Source: Pontibacter aydingkolensis
GTDB taxonomy: Bacteria > Bacteroidota > Bacteroidia > Cytophagales > Hymenobacteraceae
Length of the DNA: 64,000 nucleotides
Direction: 5' to 3'
Assembly (NCBI RefSeq): GCF_019443125.1
Contig: NZ_JAHYXK010000004.1
Location: 1 to 64,000, forward strand
Both the position numbers and the translations under genes were made by a program. Below are positions 59,538 to 64,000 of the stretch, one piece after another (position 1 is the stretch's first letter; each line of letters opens with the position of its first letter). Under the pieces are notes generated by a model. It had not been told where the DNA came from and searched no databases. It saw only the letters and a program-made list of their open reading frames with translations.

Positions 59538-60176
59538 ATGAACAATACAGCACTAAAGGCAAACGAGAGAGAATTAATAAAGCTGATACGCTTTTTTAGT
59601 AAGCGTGCCAACTTATTAATGGAAACGGGAGAACTTAGCCAGGAACACGAGCAGCTGACAAGCGCATGCCAGAATCTGGAAGCACAACTGTATAAACACG
59701 CAGAAAACCGTGCTGCCATACTTGACAAGCGTGAACGCCTGGAGAAGGTAATCGAAGATAATGCCTTTTGCCCCAAGTGCCAGAAAGCGGATATGCTGAA
59801 GAAAAACGGCGTAGCCAACAACGACTACGGCTGGAAATGCAACACTTACCGCTGCCGCCGCTGCAATACCACCTTTACCTGGAACAAACCCAATAACCCA
59901 TGGCACATGGCCGAGTTTCTGGAGATGTATATTCAGGAGTTGGAGCAAAGCCTGCACACACAGCCAAACGAGGAACTAAGACAGCACACCGAAGCAGCCA
60001 TTCCACAACTACAGGATAGCCTTTATAAGCTGCGCCCCGTGCTGCAGACCTCTGACGAGGAAGTAGAGGCACTGGCAACAAAAGAAAAGGAAATGGACCG
60101 CATGATCCACCAGTTTAAGAACTACCTGATGATCGAAAAGATAAAGCTGGACACTTACGAGGAACCGGAGGAGTAG
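59538..60176 (+). CDS. Zinc-ribbon coiled-coil protein
   Basis: 212 aa. N-terminal coiled coil (~5-75), a central zinc ribbon FCPKCQ...YRCRRCNTTF (~residues 78-114), and a C-terminal coiled coil (~125-200). No signal or membrane segment. The ribbon spacing resembles those of transposase or RNA-polymerase-type zinc fingers, but no catalytic domain is attached. Function unknown. Confidence 0.7.
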   Translation: MNNTALKANERELIKLIRFFSKRANLLMETGELSQEHEQLTSACQNLEAQLYKHAENRAAILDKRERLEKVIEDNAFCPKCQKADMLKKNGVANNDYGWKCNTYRCRRCNTTFTWNKPNNPWHMAEFLEMYIQELEQSLHTQPNEELRQHTEAAIPQLQDSLYKLRPVLQTSDEEVEALATKEKEMDRMIHQFKNYLMIEKIKLDTYEEPEE

Positions 60177-60177
60177 T

Positions 60178-60332
60178 TTTTAGTTGATGGTTATTGGTTA
60201 TTGGAGTTAGTTGCTAGAGATTTGTGAGTGTAGAGACGCAATACTTTGCGTCTTTCTTGCCAGCCTGTACCTGCCTAGACAAATAAGTATTCCCTCTTCT
60301 AATAACCAATAACCAGCAACCAACAACTAAAT
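60178..60332. repeat. MITE-like element with imperfect TTAGTTG ends
   Basis: TTTAGTTGATGGTTATTGG... (60178-60204) is inverted as ...CCAATAACCAGCAACCAACA (~60,300-60,332). A perfect inner hairpin AGACGCAA-TACT-TTGCGTCT lies at 60234-60253. The right end overlaps the stop codon of the AEC transporter gene. Confidence 0.7.
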
Positions 60333-61238
60333 TCCCTGTACAAACCAATACCAGAAAGCCAGTGTGATAAACGATATCGGTATGCCAAAACCTATCATCA
60401 TGTTGGCTAGCTTAGGTTTTAAGCCATACGTTGCCGCAACTATACAGGCCGTTATCATTGGTGCCATCGCTGCCTCAACTATCGTGATCTGTATCATTTC
60501 TCCCCGCAAGCCAAGAACACCTACATACAACGTATAGATCAGTAAGGGAGCAAGTATAAGCTGATAAGTCAGGCCTAATGCCAGAAACCGCCAGTGTTTG
60601 CTGCGGCGCTCTATGCGCAATTGCAACCCAACAGAAATTAGTGCCAGTGGAGTAACTGTACTTCCCAATCGCTGAAACACCTCCTTTACATCATCGGAAA
60701 AGTGGAGATTAAAAAGGTTTAAAAGTATAGCCAGCACAAACGTGAAGAAAGGCGGAAACGTGAGAATCTTTTTGGTGATGGCCTTAGCATCTGCTTTGCC
60801 CCTGGAGAATGCGGCAGCCACTGCAATACCTACCGTAGAAAGTATAAAAAAGGAACCCGGCTGATCGATAAGTATAGCCGTTTTAAGTCCCTCCTGCCCG
60901 TAAAGCGCCTCTATTACCGGGAAACCGATGAACGAAGTATTACCCAAGCCGGCAGTAAGTATAAGGCAACCTGTGAGTTTACGCGACCAGCCAAAGGCTT
61001 TACCCAAACTCCAGAAAAACAAAGCAGACCCTGCAAAGCATATCCAGGCCACCCCAACCGGTAGTAGCACCGTTCTGTCCAGCGTAATTTCAGGTATAAA
61101 ATATAAAGCCAGCGCTGGCAACGAAATATAGATGATAAACTGGTTGAGCACCAGCGGGGTGTTCGTTGGGAAATTACGAATCCGCTGCAGCAGCACACCA
61201 AGTATAAGACATCCGAATAGAAGTATAAAACTGCTCAT
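60327..61238 (-). CDS. AEC-family transporter
   Basis: 303 aa from ATG 61238 (an extra eight residues are possible upstream). Ten hydrophobic helices in two halves. GLGNTSFIGFPV (~95-106) is the conserved breakpoint motif of auxin-efflux-carrier/malonate-type permeases. Substrate unknown. This gene holds an unusual density of TATACTT, mainly as Leu-Ile-Leu codons. Confidence 0.88.
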   Translation of the reverse strand: MSSFILLFGCLILGVLLQRIRNFPTNTPLVLNQFIIYISLPALALYFIPEITLDRTVLLPVGVAWICFAGSALFFWSLGKAFGWSRKLTGCLILTAGLGNTSFIGFPVIEALYGQEGLKTAILIDQPGSFFILSTVGIAVAAAFSRGKADAKAITKKILTFPPFFTFVLAILLNLFNLHFSDDVKEVFQRLGSTVTPLALISVGLQLRIERRSKHWRFLALGLTYQLILAPLLIYTLYVGVLGLRGEMIQITIVEAAMAPMITACIVAATYGLKPKLANMMIGFGIPISFITLAFWYWFVQGI

Positions 61239-61425
61239 CGTAAACAGGCCGACAGCCGGCAACCCAAAGTATAAGCTGCAAAGGTAGATTTAATTGCTGA
61301 TTGTTGGCTATGTACGAATGAAGATGAAAAAAGACACTACCTTACTTAACATATTATTTCAACTACAGAAGCCCTATTTATTTCCATCAAGTATTATGGG
61401 CTGCTGTAGTTGAGATGATGTCAAT

Positions 61426-63006
61426 TTACTGTATCACGATGCGGCGCACCACACGGGTATTATCCGTAACTATACTTAAAAAGTATACGCCAGCCGCCAG
61501 GCCTTTTATATCGAGTTGCAGTTTGTTGGCTGCTCCCGCTTTTATAGGCTTGGTAACATCCAGCACGTTTGCCGATTGCGCGTTGGTAAGTATAAATTGC
61601 ATCTCTCTGCTCTTTACATCACTTATATTAATATTCAGCGCTTTTGATGCAGGCACCGGGTATACTTCTACGGCTTTATCCAGTGCCTCTCGCTCTGCTG
61701 ACGTTACTGCTCCGGTATAGGTTAACTTGTAAATGGCATGGGCGGCATCATCCGAAATAAACAGGCTGCCCTGTGCATCTATGGCAATATCAACGGGGCG
61801 GCTGTAAGCTTCTGTAGAGTCTGAGTTAAGGAAACCTCCAACAAGGTCTATCTGGTTGCCGGGCAGCCCATTCTGCCAGGGGAAGTATACTATCTTATAG
61901 CCGGTGGCTTTAGAGCGGTTCCAGGAGCCATGCAATGCAACCAGTGCACCATTGCGGTACGCCTGTGGCATTTGTGTGTTTTGGGTAAAGAGCAAACCTA
62001 GTGGCGCAGAGTGCGCGTTTATGCCTTTGCTGATGCGGTCCATGCCGTTGCAGTCTACAGTATTGTTGGGATTAAGCTGCACATCATTGATAAAGCCCAT
62101 GTTGTTCATGCCCTGACGTTGGTCAGGGTTACAGAATGGCCAGCCATAGTTACCGCCATCGCGCACCAGCGTTATCCCTTCCGGTGGATTATTATCAACA
62201 TAGCTCTGTATTACTTTACCGTAATTGCCGGTACCGTCATTAAATGGGTAGGCAATATTGTCGCGCTGGTTCAGGGTTACCCACAGGTTGTTTGTACCCG
62301 GCACAAAAGCCAGGCCTTCTGCGTTGCGGATCCCCTCTGCAAACAGGCGGCCACCTGTACCGTCGGCATTATACTGGTAAATGGCGCCGCGTTTCGGGTT
62401 GCTCTGTGTATCTTCTATGCAGGCGTTGCATGTAGAAGCAATGGATACATAAAGCTTGTTATTACCATCGAGGGCAATGTTTTTGAGCACATGGCCATAC
62501 TTGCCTTGTAACTCAGATAAACTTTCGTCGGGCAGATTGGCTACAATAACCTGCTTATTCTGGCCCCGCTTGTCGCCGTTTGTGTAAGTGTAACGGATTA
62601 TCTGGTTCTTCTCAGCAATATACACATACTGCGTAGTTCCTATTTTATGGAACACAATGTCGTGAGGGCGCTGCAAACCATCAGCAAAATCAAATTCTTC
62701 CAGGCCTCCACCTTGTAACTGCCTTATCCCTTTAATTTTACCATCCCAGGGCATCGATACAAACAAATCGCCATTGGGGGCTACAGCCATAAAGCGTACG
62801 CCACTTACCCTGGCAAACACCTCCAGTTTAAAATCCGGTGGTATAGTTGCAAAGCGATCCACGGCAAAAACGCCGGAACGCATAGTCTGTGGCACATCGA
62901 TTTTAACAGTAACAGAAGCAGCCTGAGGTGTATTTTGGGCTTGTGCTGCAAGTGGCAAAGCAAGTACCAGGGCAGCAAATAAGTTGAGTAGATATTTTAA
63001 GGGCAT
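61426..63006 (-). CDS. Secreted PQQ-type sugar/sorbosone dehydrogenase with T9SS sorting domain
   Basis: 526 aa. Signal peptide (cleavage near AAQAQ). Six-bladed beta-propeller of the soluble glucose/sorbosone dehydrogenase type (~residues 50-435) with GLQRPHDIVFH, GYGHVLKN-like and DGGNYGWPFCNPDQ blocks. A ~80-residue C-terminal domain ends GVYFLSIVTDNTRVVRRIVIQ (in part), the type A T9SS sorting signal. It is expected to be exported by the Por machinery and surface-attached. Confidence 0.9.
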   Translation of the reverse strand: MPLKYLLNLFAALVLALPLAAQAQNTPQAASVTVKIDVPQTMRSGVFAVDRFATIPPDFKLEVFARVSGVRFMAVAPNGDLFVSMPWDGKIKGIRQLQGGGLEEFDFADGLQRPHDIVFHKIGTTQYVYIAEKNQIIRYTYTNGDKRGQNKQVIVANLPDESLSELQGKYGHVLKNIALDGNNKLYVSIASTCNACIEDTQSNPKRGAIYQYNADGTGGRLFAEGIRNAEGLAFVPGTNNLWVTLNQRDNIAYPFNDGTGNYGKVIQSYVDNNPPEGITLVRDGGNYGWPFCNPDQRQGMNNMGFINDVQLNPNNTVDCNGMDRISKGINAHSAPLGLLFTQNTQMPQAYRNGALVALHGSWNRSKATGYKIVYFPWQNGLPGNQIDLVGGFLNSDSTEAYSRPVDIAIDAQGSLFISDDAAHAIYKLTYTGAVTSAEREALDKAVEVYPVPASKALNINISDVKSREMQFILTNAQSANVLDVTKPIKAGAANKLQLDIKGLAAGVYFLSIVTDNTRVVRRIVIQ

Positions 63007-63420
63007 AGTATAAGCGTTGTATCCAGACTTCCTTGTATCCAGACTTCCTTTTATCTGATTTTGGGTGGAAAGGTTGCAGCTGGAAAGTATAATTTAGTAA
63101 GTAATTTGCCGTGTATAAGTTGACTGGTGATAAGGTATCCAACTGACCCTCTCCCGAAACAAGTCCGGGATCTTTGACTTGTCTAAGGCACAGAGTACTG
63201 CTGTTAGTCCTGAAATGTAAGCTCTTTAGCTTTTGCTTAACCTACCTCCTGCCAAGATCTTTCCAAAATGACAAAAGGGAATGACTTTAACTATTGTGAT
63301 GGCAGATGAAAGAGTAAATATGAATTCCCCACTTAGGGTTAGTGGGAACGAGAGTGTGAAACTAGTGAGCGTAGCTCTAAGGAGTTTTAGGGGTAGCCGG
63401 ACCAGGCAACGCAAAAGAAA
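63007..63420. other. Gene-free region with a 16-bp tandem duplication
   Basis: GTATCCAGACTTCCTT occurs at 63019-63034 and again at 63035-63050. A single CCCGAA...CGGGAT repeat arm lies near 63,154. No gene seen. Confidence 0.6.
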
Positions 63421-63454
63421 AAAGCGGTTATACTTCAAGAAGTATAAACGCTTT
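63421..63454 (-). terminator. Terminator of the aminopeptidase gene
   Basis: AAAGCGGTTATACTT pairs with AAGTATAAACGCTTT (14 of 15), followed on the minus strand by a T-rich run. The stem is itself built from the TATACTT/AAGTATA heptamers. Confidence 0.8.
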
Positions 63455-63474
63455 AAACAATCAGAAATCGATAA

Positions 63475-64000
63475 TTAAATTGCCTTCGCCTTTTCTTTCA
63501 GCCAAGCCAGTTCTTCTGCTGTTAAGTGCGGGCCTAGCTTTTCCACTACCTTTTGGTGATATTCATTCAGCCATTTTACCTGGTGTGCCTCCAGCAATTC
63601 CTTTTTAACTGGCGTAGTATCGATCAGGGCAAGCGTGAGGTGCTCAAAAGTATAAAACTCGGCAAAATCGTTTGTTTCATCCTTCACCGTCAGCACCAGG
63701 TTTTCGATACGGATGCCGTGCTTGCCTTCACGGTAAATACCAGGCTCCACAGACGAAATCATGCCTAACTCAAGCGGCACATCGGTAGGCGTTGGGTTAA
63801 GTACATGCGGCCCTTCATGCACGTTGAGGAAGAAGCCTACACCGTGGCCGGTGCCGTGGCCGTAGTTGCGGGCATAGTCCCACAACGGCTTGCGGGTGAT
63901 GGCATCTATCTGGTAGCCTTTAGTGCCTTTTGGGTAACGTGCCGTAGAGCCGTCTATCATGCCTTTCAGCACCAGTGTATAATCTACACTTTCCTCTTCT
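63475..64000 (-). CDS. M24 aminopeptidase P family (C-terminal part)
   Basis: The open frame continues past the window edge; ~175 C-terminal residues are visible. Pita-bread metallopeptidase motifs: YGHGTGHGVGFFLNVHEGP (His ligands), SSVEPGIY (Glu) and HGIRIENLVL (Glu). Removes N-terminal residues before Pro. The tail after ~residue 110 matches the extra C-terminal region of the long (about 590-aa) APP form. Confidence 0.92.
   Translation of the reverse strand, partial: EEESVDYTLVLKGMIDGSTARYPKGTKGYQIDAITRKPLWDYARNYGHGTGHGVGFFLNVHEGPHVLNPTPTDVPLELGMISSVEPGIYREGKHGIRIENLVLTVKDETNDFAEFYTFEHLTLALIDTTPVKKELLEAHQVKWLNEYHQKVVEKLGPHLTAEELAWLKEKAKAI

Noticed and set aside
63019..63050. Two adjacent GTATCCAGACTTCCTT units as a possible CRISPR or iteron
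   Set aside because: Only two units with no spacer; a simple tandem duplication.
1..64000. CRISPR array, tRNA or rRNA genes
   Set aside because: No regularly spaced direct repeats with spacers, and no cloverleaf or rRNA-like sequence noticed on either strand.

Overview
The window looks like a chromosomal segment of a Bacteroidota member, most likely Cytophagales/Hymenobacteraceae (Pontibacter-like). This is an inference from several features: lipoproteins and a type IX secretion C-terminal domain, Bacteroidota-type promoters (-7 TAnnTTTG with TTG/TTTG 19 nt upstream), few Shine-Dalgarno sequences, and typical Bacteroidota families (HYC_CC_PP, DUF3347, DUF4126, TonB-dependent barrel, GbsR/MarR-TolC-RND operon, ebo locus). 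No rRNA, tRNA or CRISPR array was seen.

Layout. 1-5 kb is an accessory, decayed zone. It holds single-gene cassettes separated by attC-like imperfect palindromes (42-121, 757-837, 1430-1490), a frameshifted alpha/beta hydrolase, a Fic AMPylase-type gene with a perfect palindrome at its 5' end, and a wrecked surface/tail-fibre-like gene. 5-11 kb holds a transglutaminase-like membrane protein, a YitT/YczE-like membrane protein, aminoacyl-histidine dipeptidase, and an alpha-glucan phosphorylase whose cofactor lysine position is Thr. 11.4-18.3 kb is a complete eboA-F locus (metabolite export/processing). 18.5-26.9 kb is a Cus-type copper/silver efflux locus: HYC_CC_PP protein, CusA, TolC-like CusC, CusB with a fused DUF3347, a 42-aa CC-containing membrane peptide, and a DUF3347 lipoprotein. 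27-31 kb holds an outer-membrane barrel receptor and small membrane proteins. 31.8-36.4 kb has threonylcarbamoyl-AMP synthase, an SbtA bicarbonate transporter with a convergent LysR regulator, and three small/uncharacterised genes. 36.4-38.2 kb is decayed (IS982-like transposase relic, doubly frameshifted dienelactone hydrolase).

38.3-48.5 kb holds a VKOR-like protein, a membrane-anchored SDR and a MarR-controlled tripartite RND drug-efflux operon with two matching operator candidates, followed by an acyl-carrier-like protein without its serine and a DUF4126 protein. 48.6-58 kb holds a fatty-acid desaturase, a nucleotidyltransferase/metallophosphoesterase pair, a GH2-type lipoprotein divergent from a cellulose-synthase-like GT2, a Tyr/Arg/Gly/Ser-rich disordered protein, a membrane-anchored GH25 lysozyme and a D-threonine-aldolase-like enzyme. 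58-64 kb holds HemJ, a repeat cluster, a zinc-ribbon coiled-coil protein, an AEC transporter, a secreted PQQ-type sugar dehydrogenase with a T9SS tail and a truncated M24 aminopeptidase P.

The most striking feature not explained by genes is a highly iterated heptamer AAGTATA/TATACTT. Its perfect palindromic form AAGTATACTT occurs at least eight times in 64 kb. It lies inside and between genes through most of the window but is nearly absent from the first 5 kb. Several families of intergenic palindromes (MITE/REP-like) are also present.
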